From Trochalopteron elliotii (taxonomy: Eukaryota > Chordata > Aves > Passeriformes > Leiothrichidae), in the NCBI GenBank assembly GCA_024734555.1, contig JANPWX010000062.1, positions 453,267-517,266 on the forward strand: DNA of 64,000 bases, given 5' to 3'. The notes beneath the pieces were generated by a model. That model saw nothing but the letters and a program-made list of their open reading frames with translations, did not search any database and had not been told where the DNA came from. The position numbers and the translations under genes are program-made. Shown here in pieces: positions 49,270 to 62,229 of this stretch (the first letter of the stretch is position 1; every line of letters starts with the position of its first letter).

Positions 49270-49860
49270 GCCTTTAAAAGTGTCAGTATTCTGTCAGTTT
49301 TGGATGTGCAGAATGGGTTTTTAGTATGCATTTTTATGGGTTTAGAAGCACATCAGAACTATATTTTAAGAAAGATAAAATTCCAAGTAATCCTGACATT
49401 TATTGTTTTTGAACATAACGTACTGAGTTATTGAAGGTTCTCATTTGAGGAACTTAAAAATCATTATTTATGTGGAATTTTTTGGTTCTTTCAATACCCT
49501 CATTAAATCTTGCATACTAAAATTATGAGCTTCTGAATGTGTAGTTCAGAAATCAGGAGTCCCACCACCTGTGCAAGAAACCTACCTCACAGAATTACAT
49601 TTCTTTTATATGTTATTTCCTCCAAGTTAATGAATTTTGTATTCCTTTCTCATTTGTGTCACACATTCAGGTGCAGAAAGATACTTCACCCAACCCTACT
49701 TCCTTCCATAAAAGAAGAAAGAAAGCTTGAGGAAACTTCAAATAGAATTTCTCTATTTCCTGTGTAAATACTCTAATAATGATTCAGTAAAAAATATATT
49801 ATTGTGATATAAAATATAGTCTTGGCTACCATTCTCTGCCTATTATTTTTAAATAATCTA
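49270..49860. other. unique AT-rich sequence, no gene seen
   Basis: Open frames of about 70 codons with no recognised content. Confidence 0.5.
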
Positions 49861-49866
49861 TTCATT

Positions 49867-49935
49867 AAAAAAAAAAAGGCAAAAAAGCAAAAAAACAAAA
49901 CCCAAAAAAACTCCACCACCAAAACCCACCAAAAA
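49867..49935. repeat. A/C-rich low-complexity tract
   Basis: An A run is followed by aaaacaaaacccaaaaa- and ccaccaccaaaaccc-type units. Confidence 0.9.
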
Positions 49936-50073
49936 TGTACTTATTATAAAGAAAAAACTCAATGCCCTTGTCATCCACTTTACCTTATGTAAACTTAAAA
50001 AATTGAGGCACTGTAGATGTACCCAGAGTTTTATATTGACTAGTTCTGAAGAGCTCACATAGCTCATGTATGA

Positions 50074-50160
50074 TGTTTTGGTTGGTTTCTTTGGTTGGGT
50101 TTTTTGTTGTTATTTGGTTTTGTTCCTCTGTTTATTTCTTTGTTTGTTTTGTTTTCCCTA
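50074..50160. repeat. T/G-rich low-complexity tract
   Basis: ttttggttggtttctttggt- and gtttgttttg-type units. It is roughly complementary in composition to the A/C tract about 140 bases to the left. Confidence 0.88.
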
Positions 50161-50164
50161 GTTT

Positions 50165-50530
50165 GTTTATTTATATAGGGTTACCTTCACAAAACACAAA
50201 GCTCTGAGTTTGGAAGTCTACTTTTGATGGCTACCTGAAGAGAAAAATATACAAGTAGCTCTTGTTCCTGAGTCTCCTATAAATTTTAGCTCCCATGTCA
50301 CTGGCCCAGTTTGTGCTACATCTTTTCAATGCCTTTTTATGTCTTTTTATTTGAGTATTTCCTATATCAAGTTCATTACAAGAAAAATTATTATTAACAC
50401 TATTTTCAGAAAGCCTGGCCAAGTGTGGTACTGTTTCCGCTTATAAGTCTTAAATACGACCATTATTTTGATACCAAACTAGCATGATTTTTAGAGGTCT
50501 TCTTATGCAGTCTGACTAAAATGTGAAATG
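50165..50530. other. unique AT-rich sequence, no gene seen
   Basis: Nothing recognisable. Confidence 0.5.
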
Positions 50531-50799
50531 CTACTGTTACTTCTCACCTGTTTCAGTAGGGAGGAAACACAAAAGTGCAAGCCAGCAAAATTATTATCCT
50601 ACTTGTGCTTGATGCTAGAACCCTCCAGGGAGTTTCAGGTTAATTACTGATGACTCACTGGGACAGCTGTGGCTGATTACACTCAACATTTGGTATAAAC
50701 AAGTAAGAAGAACAATATTCTCCATCAAGCCCAGTGATCTGGGTTCAGGTACTGAGGGAATGAGTTACAAAAGCTGGCATTGAAATCAAGGGAAAAGAA

Positions 50800-50805
50800 T
50801 ATAAA
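50800..50805 (+). promoter_or_regulatory. TATA box of the putative LTR
   Basis: TATAAA lies about 265 bases from the LTR start and about 200 bases before the polyadenylation signal, which fits a U3/R boundary shortly downstream. Confidence 0.4.
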
Positions 50806-51005
50806 GGAATGCTGGCTCTGCTTATGTTCTAAGGTTGAATATGGTTTCCTCACAGCATAGGTTTTGTCTCAGCTCTGCCTGTTATTGTTGATTCTGTGGT
50901 CAGGTGAATGTTACAGCTGGGAAAACAACCCAACTCAAACTCTTCTGTGGGGAGAAGCCAGCTGCAATTATTATCTTTCAGTAAAGTCATGTGCTTTTCT
51001 GAGTT

Positions 51006-51011
51006 AATAAA
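51006..51011 (+). promoter_or_regulatory. polyadenylation signal of the putative LTR
   Basis: AATAAA within gagttaataaacctgctta, 64 bases before the proposed LTR end. Confidence 0.4.
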
Positions 51012-51079
51012 CCTGCTTAGCTCTGCTAATAATGTCTCTTGAATTGCTTGATTTTAGAAACCGGCAACCACAACAGTAC

Positions 51080-52200
51080 AGCTTTCCTTAAACTCTTTTC
51101 TAGACCAAGGTAGGATTATTCACTTATGCACATAGTAATCTCTGCTACAAGTTGGTGATAGCTGTTGTCTTACAGTTCAGATTTTAAAAAATATATTTCT
51201 AATTTGTTAATTTATTCAATGTAAACACTTTTTCTACTATGTACATTCTCTCTCTATAAATATATATCTAAATACAAGCACCTAGATCTGCATGTTACAC
51301 ATCTCTGCTAACAGCTCAGCTAAAAAAAATGCACATGTAACTCTTCATCTACAATCTTCTGAACCATTTTCCAAGACTGAATTTTGATATTAGCTGTCAA
51401 AAGGAAAACTAGGGGGAAAAAAGGATGGCTTGACCTCACATGTCATAGATACAAGGAAAGATCATTGGTTTGGTGATTGCTGATCCAGGAAGGCTTGAAC
51501 AGTAAAACATTTTTTACTTAGAAATTTGGATTATCTCCAAATTAAGCCCTGGAATGGAAAAAACCTAAAGACATAAGGAACTAAAGGAGTGAACTGATAG
51601 ACATTTTTCATCTTCAAACTTGTAGTTCTTGTCTACCTTACAAGAGATCTGTAGAAATTGGCTTTTCTTTTATGATAATGGCTTTAAATTGGAACTCAAC
51701 AAATTTACAACGTGAAACATACAATAAAGTTTATGAGAGAATGGGACTGCTGAGTGGGAGACCTCTTCCAGTCACAGCAGCCTCTATTTTATGAAGAAAA
51801 TAAATCTCAAATACAATATTTTTTAAAAGGGTATTTGCATCTAAAGCACTTTTAATTGTTGTAGTTTCCTTCAGTAATGTGCTTATGCAGCACAAAATAA
51901 ATGTTTCCTATCTTTTGAGAAAATTATTCCAACATGATTTTAAGTATGTATTATGTTGAAAATAAACACTAGTCACGTTAGAGTAAGTTTCATTGTTTGA
52001 TGAGAAATTTTAAAAAATCTGAGATGTAGAAACGTATTCTGAACTAGACATCCTTAACAAAGAGATCTGGAAACACACTATTAAAATAAAAGAAAAGCCC
52101 AGAAAAACAATTTAGGGTTTAGATCTGTTTTTCTTTTCTCTTTAATCCTTTTTTTTTTTCTCCTTACACACAGCATTCCATTGTGTTACATTAAAATTTT
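51080..52200. other. unique AT-rich sequence, no gene seen
   Basis: No gene or repeat recognised. Confidence 0.5.
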
Positions 52201-52205
52201 TGTAA

Positions 52206-52556
52206 TTAGAATAGAATAGTTGTAGTAGGAAGGGATAGACCTGCAATTATCATTTAGTTTAACGAAAAGTTAAAACATGTTGCCAAGGGCATTGTCCAAA
52301 CACTCCTTTAACACTTACAGGCCTGGGCATTGATCACCTCTCTAGGAAGCCTGATCCACTGTTTGACTACACACTCAGTAAAGAAATGTTTCCTAATGTC
52401 CAGTCTAAACCTCCCTTGGCATAGCTTTGAAACATTTTCATGAATCCTTGTCACTGGATTCCAGCAAAAAGAGCTCAGCATCCCCTTTTCCACTTCCCCT
52501 TCACAGGAAGCTGCAGGGAGAAACAGGTTCACCTCTCAGCCTCCTCTTCTCCTAAA
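52206..52556 (-). mobile_element. CR1 LINE 3' fragment with ORF2 C-terminal relic
   Basis: The plus strand starts tagaatagaatagttgtagt (reversed CR1 terminus) and continues through gttgccaagggcattgtcca, a cctctctaggaagcctgatc segment, and gcctcctcttctcc. Minus-strand translation within 52308-52440 gives CQGRFRLDIRKHFFTE and WIRLPREV. These match the CR1 ORF2 C-terminal GRFRLDIRKNFFTE and WNRLPREVV. It is 5' truncated at about 52556. Confidence 0.95.
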
Positions 52557-52559
52557 ACA

Positions 52560-53480
52560 GACATTAGGGCATGGTCCAACAAAGAAAATAATCAAGTGAT
52601 CTAATAGATCTAATTTATAGTAGTATCTTTTCATGGGAGATTTGGTTAGGAGGGGTAGAAAGGAAAAGCTATTTTCTCTATGTTACTTTTTGCTCTGAGG
52701 TTTTAATTTTCAGTTCTCCAAACCAGCAGGTAAAAAAACCTTGTAAATTATTTTTATAGATGTCTTGATTTGATATTAGTGGTTTGCATGACATTTTACT
52801 ATGAGTCAGGAAACCACCATGCAGTGATATAAATATTTCTCCTACAGCATACCCCGCTGTTTTATTTCTGTACCCCTGCAAAGCTAATAAGCTACATGAT
52901 ATATTACCATCATGAGGTAAGGGTAACACTCACAAGAGACCAAAGTATTTCGCTATTTATTGTACTCAAAGCCAAATCATTTCCTTCACTATTAGCATAA
53001 TCAACTATTGACTACAAAAATCTTTACAGAATGAGGGAAAAAAGCTACAAAGCCACCAGATGTTACTAGAAATTGAGAAAAAAAACCAAGTGGTTTTCCA
53101 GAGAAGAAAGATATATTACAAATAATTGGATTTACCCTTCATTTTTTTTTCATATATCATTAAAAAAGAAAAAAAAAATAAAGTAATTACACAATGTAAA
53201 GTTAACTCCAATGTTTATGCCATTTCTCAAAAGAGTAATCCACAGTATTAGTGAAACTCTACAATGGAAAAAAAAAAAAAAGAAAAGATTGGAAAGTCTT
53301 AAGTCCTCAAAAGTATGCATATCCAAGCAAGCTATTAAAAAAAAAAATGCTGTATGCTATTATTGCCTGAAATATGAAGAAGGGATAATTTTTTCATACA
53401 TAGAATTCAGTTCTGGAGAAAAGAATTATTTCAATCATCTGTGACAAAACCAAAATTTCTGTAACTTTTTTTTCTAGGAA
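52560..53480. other. unique AT-rich sequence, no gene seen
   Basis: Contains A runs near 53165 and 53268. No gene or transposon is recognised. Confidence 0.5.
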
Positions 53481-53486
53481 AAAAAT

Positions 53487-53580
53487 CCAAAAACCCCCCC
53501 CATACTTCCCCCCAAAAGACCCACCAGCCCCCTAAATCACCCCTCCCTGCAAAAAAAACCAAAACAAAACAAAACCCAAA
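53487..53580. repeat. C-run/A-rich tract with minus-strand G-quadruplex potential
   Basis: C runs of 8, 6, 3, 5, 4 and 3 fall between 53494 and 53547, with spacers of 1-7 bases, followed by an aaaccaaaacaaaac tail. On the minus strand this satisfies the usual G3+N1-7 quadruplex pattern with six G runs, and on the plus strand an i-motif. Confidence 0.85.
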
Positions 53581-53584
53581 GCTC

Positions 53585-56500
53585 ACGAAAATTTTAGAAT
53601 TACAATATCTTCTGAGAATTGAGGTTTTGTAAGGAAATTTTTTGGTTTTCCTGGTTTGTCTTTTTTATTGGTTTTGGGGTTTTTTTGGCTATCTCTACAG
53701 AAGGATTAAAAACTACCATCTTCAGCATAAGAAAATCTTGTAAAGTAGCACTTGATATGCATAAAAATGTAGAAAAGCGAGATTTCATCATGAAAACAGT
53801 TGTGATTCTGTCACCAGGGGTGTGATAAGCACTTCCATAAATAATTATATAATGATAGGTTTATGGTGAAGACACACTGGGAGAGAAGCGTGTATGATCT
53901 TCTGGAAATAGAGCACTATCCATCACTCAAGGAAAACAGACTATTTTAATTCAGGAGAAAGAAGAAATAGAAAAGCTTTGTGGTGTACATAAAAGTATTT
54001 ATGTGCTTGAAATAATTAAAATCCATTTTCTTTTAAAAAATTGCATTAAGGAAGCATTCAATGCTTTTTTTTTTCCTACTTTGGATTATCATTATTCTTA
54101 GCTGAACTTAACCTTTGAATGAATGTAAAAAAAAATTAAAATGCTAGATTTATGACACTTTAAAATGTAGAAAGTTAAGTATAATTCTAGCATAAATATA
54201 AAATGCTCTTTTCCTTTTCTCCAGCTAAAGAATATCGTCTATTATAATTAATGTTGGAATGTTACTTTTGTTGAAGTCATTCTCACATTAGTGGTTATAC
54301 TGTTGTCACATAATCATCTGCTGCATGTTTATTTCTTATGACAAATATAAAATTTAAGTGATACAGCTATGCTGGCTGATACGTTTCTGGAAGGTTTGCA
54401 GACGACATAGTATCTTTGAACTTATTAAAAACCAAACCTGAAACATAAATCTGCTTTTCTGTAGCACAAAGAGGCATCTTCACTAATACACATCTTCACT
54501 AAAGGCACCACTTTTTGCTTTGAACTCCAACATTATCAATGAATAGTCTACTTTACTAGAAAGCTTAAAAAATTTTTTTAAACATCTAGAGGAATGGTTT
54601 AACATTGTCTTACTTACAATTTTAGCTATTTATTCATGTGTAAGAAAAGGATAATTATTCCTTAAGCCTTAAGCATATTAAAACATTCAGCAAAATAACA
54701 ACCTTCACTATGTTGCTAGCTATAGTACTCCTACACATGACACTAAAGGTAAGTTATGGCTCAACAGGTTGTTTTAACCCAAACACCTAAATTACAAACA
54801 CTCTTCCAAATTCTGGAAACTACTCCATGGCATGAAATTCCAGCCAAACTTAGGTAAGGCCTTTCAGAAATGTTGCTGGAGTAGTGGAGGCTTTGTAAAC
54901 TTCTTCCCTCCTGCTCCAGATATTAGATGTACTTGTTAACAACAAATAACTTCTTGGTGGAGGGTGAAAGACCAGCAAGGCTTGGAAAGGGTCAGAGCAA
55001 TTCTCTTGGACTTAAGCACTGATTTTTAAAATCAACAGGATATTCATGTAAAGCTTACCTTATTTAATACAGTTCTCTCAACTCTGAGGAAATATATTTA
55101 TTTAGATAAATTAATATATTGGTCCATATCAAACCTCTACAGCTCCCTTTTCTTCACTTTTAATATTTTTCTCCTTTTGTTGACAAATTATGTGCTTTCA
55201 AATCACCATGAAATAGAGATTTTTCAGAAGATGAGAATAGTTGGAGTAAAGTTTGAACTTAATCAAACTAAAACTTGGAAGTAATTTGAAACCAGCAATT
55301 ATCAATGGCTTTTCCTTTAGGAAGCTCACTGATCTTTACAAAGAACTTCCTATTCATTTTATGAAATGTATTTTGCATGTTTTATAAAGAACTTTTTTTC
55401 ATTTTTTCATAGTGATTGTGGCAGAGCTGAAAACAGAATCTGGACTCTCCATCTCCCAATATCTATTCCCAATCATGCTGTGAAATGAATTCTTAAGTTG
55501 AACTCAAAAGTGGAAACAGCTTGTTTCTTGCTGATGCAGCACTATGCAACTGCTTCTCCTGCAAAGATTTCTATTTGGTTACCTGAACTGCTGATTAATC
55601 ACTGAGATTTGAGCATAGGTCGCATTTTATTTACCTGTAAAGAGTTGTCCAACTTTTTATTTTTTGAAACCTATTAATTGGAACTCTTATTTCAGAATCA
55701 TTTCTGGTTTTATTTTCTCATTCACCCAAGGAAGGGTCTTGGCAAGACAGCTCTGCCAAACTGATAAAAATGGTGCTCTCTAGTTGGCCATAGTAGTAAA
55801 TGACAAGAGTTCAAAGGCTGTTCAAGTTTAGATTTCAGAGAGTAAGAAATACACCATGACTTTCACAAAAACTCTTACCTACTAGAAAATTGAGGAAAAT
55901 CTAAATAGTTCTTTATGTGCTTTACTTGAAAATAATTTTATAAGTATCTTAGGGATCAGAGGCTTGAAAGGCACATATATTCATATATTTTGCCAGATGC
56001 TTCACGTCACAAAACATTGCAACTCTTACTAAGGTCACCAGGATTTAATATAATGCTAAAAGAGAAATGTCACATTATTTTGTAACTGACTGTATACATA
56101 AATAAGGCTGAAATTAAAAAAAATATAAGGAGCCTTTTTCAATAGAAATATGACATTATTTTATAGTTAAAATATAATTATAATTATCTTTATTAATAAT
56201 TTCAACTTTCTACATATTTTTTTTCTCTGCTTCCCAGGGAAGTGTCTTGTTGCATACAGAGAAGTGCCAGCTTGCCCAGCTTTATTATTTTTCTAAAGTC
56301 ACATATATGGAAGTTATGAGAAAGTCATACACAAAGATCCAGCCTTCAGGGGTTATGAATGAAGCACGGAAATATGGAAAAGAGATATGAAAATACATGA
56401 AGTTAAATAAAAACTATCAGAAATTTTTATTTGCATTTTGCTTTGAGGTCAGTCTAATATCTGTTTTTCTTATAGGGGCTTTCAATTGATTCTGACAGTA

Positions 56501-57825
56501 ATATTCTATTATATATGTGAGCATCTTGAGACTTGTAGGATTTAGATAATGTGTTGAAGCACACAGTATTTGATCCAAAGTGTCTGTAATCCAATAAGCA
56601 TAAAATATAACAGGTTTAGATATTTGTTACAATTCTACACCCCTACTGATAACATTAGTTACAATCTTGTCATTTGAAACTCATAAATAATGGTTTGTCG
56701 GGTTGAACAGATACTACTTGCAGTGTTTTCATATCTCAGTATAAAATGCCAGCTAAGTGAAGAGCATTTGCAAAATATAGGGCCTTAAGGATGGAACTAT
56801 ATTTAGCAGTTTATAATGGTTGTAAATCCCTTCTTTACACAGTTATAGTAATGTGAATGAATTTTTAATCTATTTTGTTATAGCAGTATCTCAGAAATAC
56901 TGTATGCTCAAATATTTTATCCCTTTTGTGGACTGTAGTTCCTCTGGAAAAAGAAGCAGCCATTGTAGCATCATGCTAAAGAAATTCTAGTCCTGTGCGA
57001 GATATGGAAAGAAAAGAATAACTCAGATTTAGACTGTCTAAATTAGTTCATTGTTTGTTGTTGTAAATTGATAATCCCTTTGCAATTACTAGTTAAAAAT
57101 ATGATGCAAGAAAGTCCCACAATTTCCTCTCAGTGCTCAAGACATTTAGAGATTTTGACACCAAATTATGAGGCACAGAGACTCTGCTCTCCAAGATTTT
57201 GTCACTGAACAGAGGAAAAAAATCAATGCTTTAAAACACACCTTTAAGGAAGTTTCTTCATGTTCAATTGCTCTTTCAAGACCCGTTTGGAAACTATATT
57301 GGACACACTTAAGTGAATATATATGTGAATTTTTATAATTGGAAATGATGGGGTTATTTATTGAAGAGGTAATCAAGGAACTGAGAAATTTGCTTTCAAG
57401 AAATATTTGTGAGAGAAAAATGGCATAGTAAATCAACATGGTAATATTTTGGGGAAAACCCATTTTATATATATATTTTTTTTTTTTTGCAGGAGATCAG
57501 AATTGGTTGAAAATCTAGAGAGTAGAAAAAAATTTTTTTTGTTTAATTTTGTTTTCCAATCTTCCTTGAGAAAGAACAATTAACATTATTTTCAGCTAAC
57601 AGAGCACAAGCATTCCTGAGTTCCAATACAGCAAAGTATCATTACTTTCCAGGAGGCAAAAGTAAGCATTTCTCATTGTAGTATTACTAAAGCACCTCTT
57701 ACACTGAGGTGATCTGAACTTGTTCACGTAAAAACATTCAAAATTAGATTAATATAAGTGTTAAGAAATATAGGAATCAATTCTGCTTTGAAGCTTATGC
57801 CATGATTAGTGTCCTTCACTACAAT
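53585..57825. other. unique AT-rich sequence, no gene or transposon seen
   Basis: Includes a short direct duplication of catcttcacta at 54475-54505 and an AT/T run at 57463-57489. A 105-codon minus-strand open frame at 57146-57463 has no recognised content. Confidence 0.45.
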
Positions 57826-57829
57826 TATG

Positions 57830-58260
57830 TGTGAAACTATTTTAATCCACTGCTGAAGTTTGGCCCTGTGTGGATTTCCTCTTTCCACATAAACCTAGTG
57901 CCAAAAGGAAGTGCAGGTTGTAGAGTAGGCAGAACGCTCTGTCCATGATACCAAGCCAGCCCAAAAAGTAGCACTTGGCAGCCATTGTTATTCAGAGACT
58001 AATGGACTTTGTATCAGATCCTTTTACCTTCACTGTTTGTTGCTCTCCTCTTTCCTGAGCTGATAGTGTCAACAGGATGTTAGTTAATGCTTGTGGGGGC
58101 ACCAGCATCTCTCCAGTGGGCAATATTCTCAAAGTGCTAACTCATTTTATACAAGCCAGTTAACTGTCACCTGAAAGTAATGACTTTCTATCACTGCTGA
58201 ACTGGGATTCAATTCTTTTACTATTTATCTTCACAGTAATAAACAAATTTGTCTTGTCAG
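57830..58260. other. moderate-GC block, candidate conserved element
   Basis: Balanced composition in AT-rich DNA, with SOX-like ccattgtt, homeobox-like gttagttaatgc and an E-box cacctg. A regulatory role is inference. Confidence 0.2.
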
Positions 58261-58264
58261 TTTG

Positions 58265-61200
58265 TTTGCTTAGGCCCTTCTGAAAAAGAACCTTCCAAAT
58301 GTCTGATACCCGTGAGAGAAAATACAACAGTACCACAGAGAGGAGAGGTAGTAAAGAGAATATTTTAGTTTTATAAGTTCCTTAAGTTCCTCAATTAACA
58401 TAATATTTTTGATAACATTTATCAAGAAACTTCAGGATAACATCTTTCTTTATGTTTTGGAAAAGTTTTTCTACTTAAAATTCATAGCATGAACAACAGC
58501 ATGTGGGACTTTACCTCCTAAAAGCTAAAGGCAATTGTTTCCTTTTGAAGAGAAAAGCAAGAGAAAAATATTCACTTATCTAAACCTTTGGGGGCATCTT
58601 GGGTTTTTCTGCATTTTCCCATTACTGTTTGTGAGATTAAATCTGACTGTGTCTCCAGTTTCCATATCTATGCTCCTGGCAAGTGAGCTATGCCACTAAG
58701 CCACATCCTTTGTTAGGAACGGTGTGCTATGGCAGTATAGAGCCTGTCCTCTGTATTGCCATTTATAAAATCTAGGATGTATTCCTCTTTGACTCTCACA
58801 ACTATTTTGTTTCATCATTCTCTGTGAGCCAGCTTCTTATAACACTGTTATTTCCCAAAGTTTAATTCTGCAGATATGACCATTTCCAGGATAGGAGGAA
58901 ACAATGGGTGGGAAAAATCAATTCTATTCATGCCCCTTGCACACTGCTGTCAAGTCCCTCATATTGAATAAAGAGGACATAAAGACATTTTGGTGTAACT
59001 TAAATTTGATTTTTTCTCTGTCACCCTGTTCCCTTTGTCCTTGGTGTCATCCAAGTAGAGAGCTATGGGCAGAATATATTATTTTAGAATTGCTTCCAAG
59101 AAAACGAAAAGATAATATGGTGTCAAAATTATTAAATCCCGTTTTTCTTACAGCTTTTCTCAGGCCAATATTGATTGCTAAAATATGAGAGGGCTATCTG
59201 GAGCATGCTAAGAGCAGAAACAAAGTCCATGCTGTTTGTCTCCTCTTCCACTTCACTGTAGCTCTGTACAGCACCACGTTGGAGAGAGGGCTTCAGGAAG
59301 GATGTGAGACATCCAGGCAGATTCCGTGACTCTTGAATCATACTGTGCAGGTTCCTTCTATATTGTCAAATGGATCAGTCACCATTTTTCAGTTCTCCAG
59401 GATTGCTTCAATTTTTTCTTACGTGCTTTCTATGTCATTACAAAATTTCTTTCATCATGCTATTACAAGCTTTCAATAAGCATGAAAACTTTCTGAACGT
59501 CTAATTAAACAGGCCTTATTTTAACTACCTTCACCCATCCTTTTGTTAACAAAAAAAATTAAACTGAATAATGAAACTGCATTATATACAGTATATTAAT
59601 CATGCTGTGGGGTATTTAATCAGACATCCTCAAACACAACTAAAATACCTAGATTTCTTGTATTTAAAAAATCAGCATATGTAATAGCATTACTCATGGT
59701 TACTCCTCTTTTGTCCATTTAACCCCCTTAGCCAAAGAAATCACCAGAAACCTAGAAAACAAGCAAAATTACCTATTTTATTACTCTCTCACACACTTGA
59801 ATAATAGCTGTGTATGAGATACCTAGAACAAGCACATTTCCAGAGCTGTCAAATCTATTGATATATTACAATAATCTCTACATTACTGCTACAACACATA
59901 GCAGAATATTAAAAGAATGTTGGCATAAATTTTTGAATTCAGTGTCAGGGAATGATGGCCACTGTTAATAGGATTAGATATTGAGAGATATTAATAAAAT
60001 AACATACCATGCATATATAAGTTTATCTCTCAAATACTTTGTTAAAGAAAACTAATAGGTTCATATTTTCCACTCAGAGAAGTTTCTGTTATTGACCATC
60101 AACAGTAGAAGGTAAAATTAGGTAAAATTACATGAACTTTCCTTGCCTTCTCTTAGCAATAAAATTTGCAATGTCATATTCCACTGATAATGTTACTTTA
60201 ATATCTCATGATGATGTGAATATCATTGCACTGGCCCAAAAAGGGACAGATTCTCCTCTTCAAAGAAAATACGAATTAATTTGAGCAAAACAACTACATA
60301 AGAAAACTACTGACTGTGCAGCTGAAATAATTTAAAGACAGTAGGACAGCAGAACACAAATACCATACAATTTTTGAATTCATGACATTTAATTTAAAAA
60401 GCCTTTTCCCAGAATTCTCTCTATGGACACTACTGGTCTTTATAGAGCTACTACAATTTCAGAAAAAGACAGAAAAATCCTTGGATCAAGAAAATAAATC
60501 TGCCATATAACCATAGGGGGAGAAAACTAACACTTCTGTGAAAGGTAGTCCTATGACTTGTTTACATGCAATTTTAAATATGATACACTTTGATTTTTCT
60601 TCCCTTTCTGATGAAATAATGCAGATTGCTTATTAAAAGAACAAGTGCCCCTGCAGGGATCTTCAGGCTTCACTTGCTCCTTAGATATAGCTAAAAACCA
60701 GGTTAAAACAAGCAAGTTGGAGAAACTCATACTGGCACGTTGGATAGCAAAAGAGCACACAGTAATCAATATAAATTAATTATCAATACTGTTCTTCCTT
60801 CACTGCCTTCACATTTTATTTTTCCTATTATCCAAACAGAAGTTTACATTTATGTCTTAATTTCTTATTTTACATTACAAAAAGCAGTACAGATTTGAAC
60901 AATCCATCAAAACAATCTTTTTTTATTTATTAAAAGATGCTTTTGTCCCTTCTTAAAAGATGTATAAGATTGGACAGCTTTTTTAGACATGAATGGCAAG
61001 TTATCTACAATAAAATATTTGCAATTAATATTAATAGAATTTATTACTCTAGTCTACAAAAAAAAAAGCACCTTATAAAATACTGTTTACTAAAATACAT
61101 TTTTTTACATAATAAATACTGACTTTTCTATTTGCTTTTACCTGTGCACAAAAATTCTGTTGTAGCATAAAACCCCTGGGGTTTTTTTTGTAGTGGGGGT

Positions 61201-62175
61201 TTTGTTGTTATTGTCATTCCTCCCCAAAACAAGTAAAGAAGCCCTGAAATGTTAAGTTACTGTACTAACAAATTGAAACAATTTCTTAAAAATTCTAATG
61301 TATTTCTTGTTTTAGCATAAGCCATGATTCATCACTACTTATTCAAGACATTTGAGCTGGCATTCATGTTGAATGCTGTGTTGCTGTTGAGGCAAAATAA
61401 AGCAACATAGGTGATGCTGTAGTAATATTCAGAAATACTTAAATGTCTGAATTCATATTATGCTTGTGTTTCAATCCTCTTGTCATCACAGAAATAGTTC
61501 CATTTCTGTGTAAATCAGTTATAAAATATAAATATAAAATAGAGTTTTCAGAACTATAAATGTCACATATACTGGAGCTTCTAATTCCTTTAAATACCAT
61601 TCTGTAGACTTAGGCATACTAAACTTACCTTTATATTTGCTAAAATACATAAGAGATACGCACACTTGCCTTCAATTTTTGGGGTTTAAGTCTTCTGGAA
61701 TAATAACTGAATAAAGGGTTTCTTACACAACAGCAAATTTTAGTATGGGTACAAATCAACACATTCTCACTAAAAAAATTCTATCTATTGTTCCTTTACA
61801 GGCTAGAAAGTTTATTTTTCCTTTGTCCAATCCAAGACTTATGGGACACACAATCATTTTGAAAACCCTCATTGGGAAAAAAAGATATTAACAGTTGCAT
61901 GCAATGGAAACTGGACAGATACGAATATGTAAATCCATAAAGATCACTAAATGCACATTATATGGGTAAGGGAATCAGAATTCCCAACTGTTGATGTATA
62001 GAAGACTACTTGGAAAACAAATCAGTTTATTTGTCCTGCTATACTTATCCCTGAGCACCCTATTTTGGCTATCAGATGATCTTTGCTCTGACCTTATATA
62101 TTACCTATATTTCCCATATATAGAGGAAAAAGTATTTTTCACTGAAATTAAGATGAAATACCCCTATAAAACACT
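58265..62175. other. unique AT-rich sequence, no gene or transposon seen
   Basis: Includes a tandem 10-base duplication aggtaaaatt near 60110-60130, a 9-bp hairpin (cacagaaat) at 61487-61510, and a minus-strand 69-codon open frame in a locally GC-richer patch at 59132-59341. None is recognisable as a gene. Confidence 0.45.
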
Positions 62176-62180
62176 TGGCT

Positions 62181-62221
62181 TGGATCTTCATTATACTGAA
62201 GATCCATTATATTGAAGATCT
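62181..62221. repeat. 10-bp hairpin overlapping a 16-base tandem duplication
   Basis: tggatcttca (62181-62190), a 6-base loop, and the exact reverse complement (62197-62206). The stretch attatactgaagatcc is then repeated as attatattgaagatct. Confidence 0.9.
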
Positions 62222-62229
62222 GAAGGGAC

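Larger units (their letters stand above)
50535..51075 (+). mobile_element. probable solo LTR of an endogenous retrovirus
   Basis: A 541-base segment begins tgttacttct and ends accacaaca, giving TGTT...AACA inverted ends as retroviral LTRs have. Inside, in the right order, are a TATAAA at 50800-50805 and an AATAAA at 51006-51011, with a 64-base U5-like tail. The flanks are ctac on the left and gtac on the right, a possible 4-base target duplication with one mismatch. G+C is above the local background. No internal retroviral sequence adjoins it, so recombination to a solo LTR is implied. The family is not recognised; structure, not homology, is the evidence. Confidence 0.5.

Noticed and set aside
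52308..52532. 74-codon minus-strand open frame as an independent gene
   Set aside because: Its GRFRLDIRK and RLPREV segments show that it is the decayed C-terminus of CR1 ORF2.
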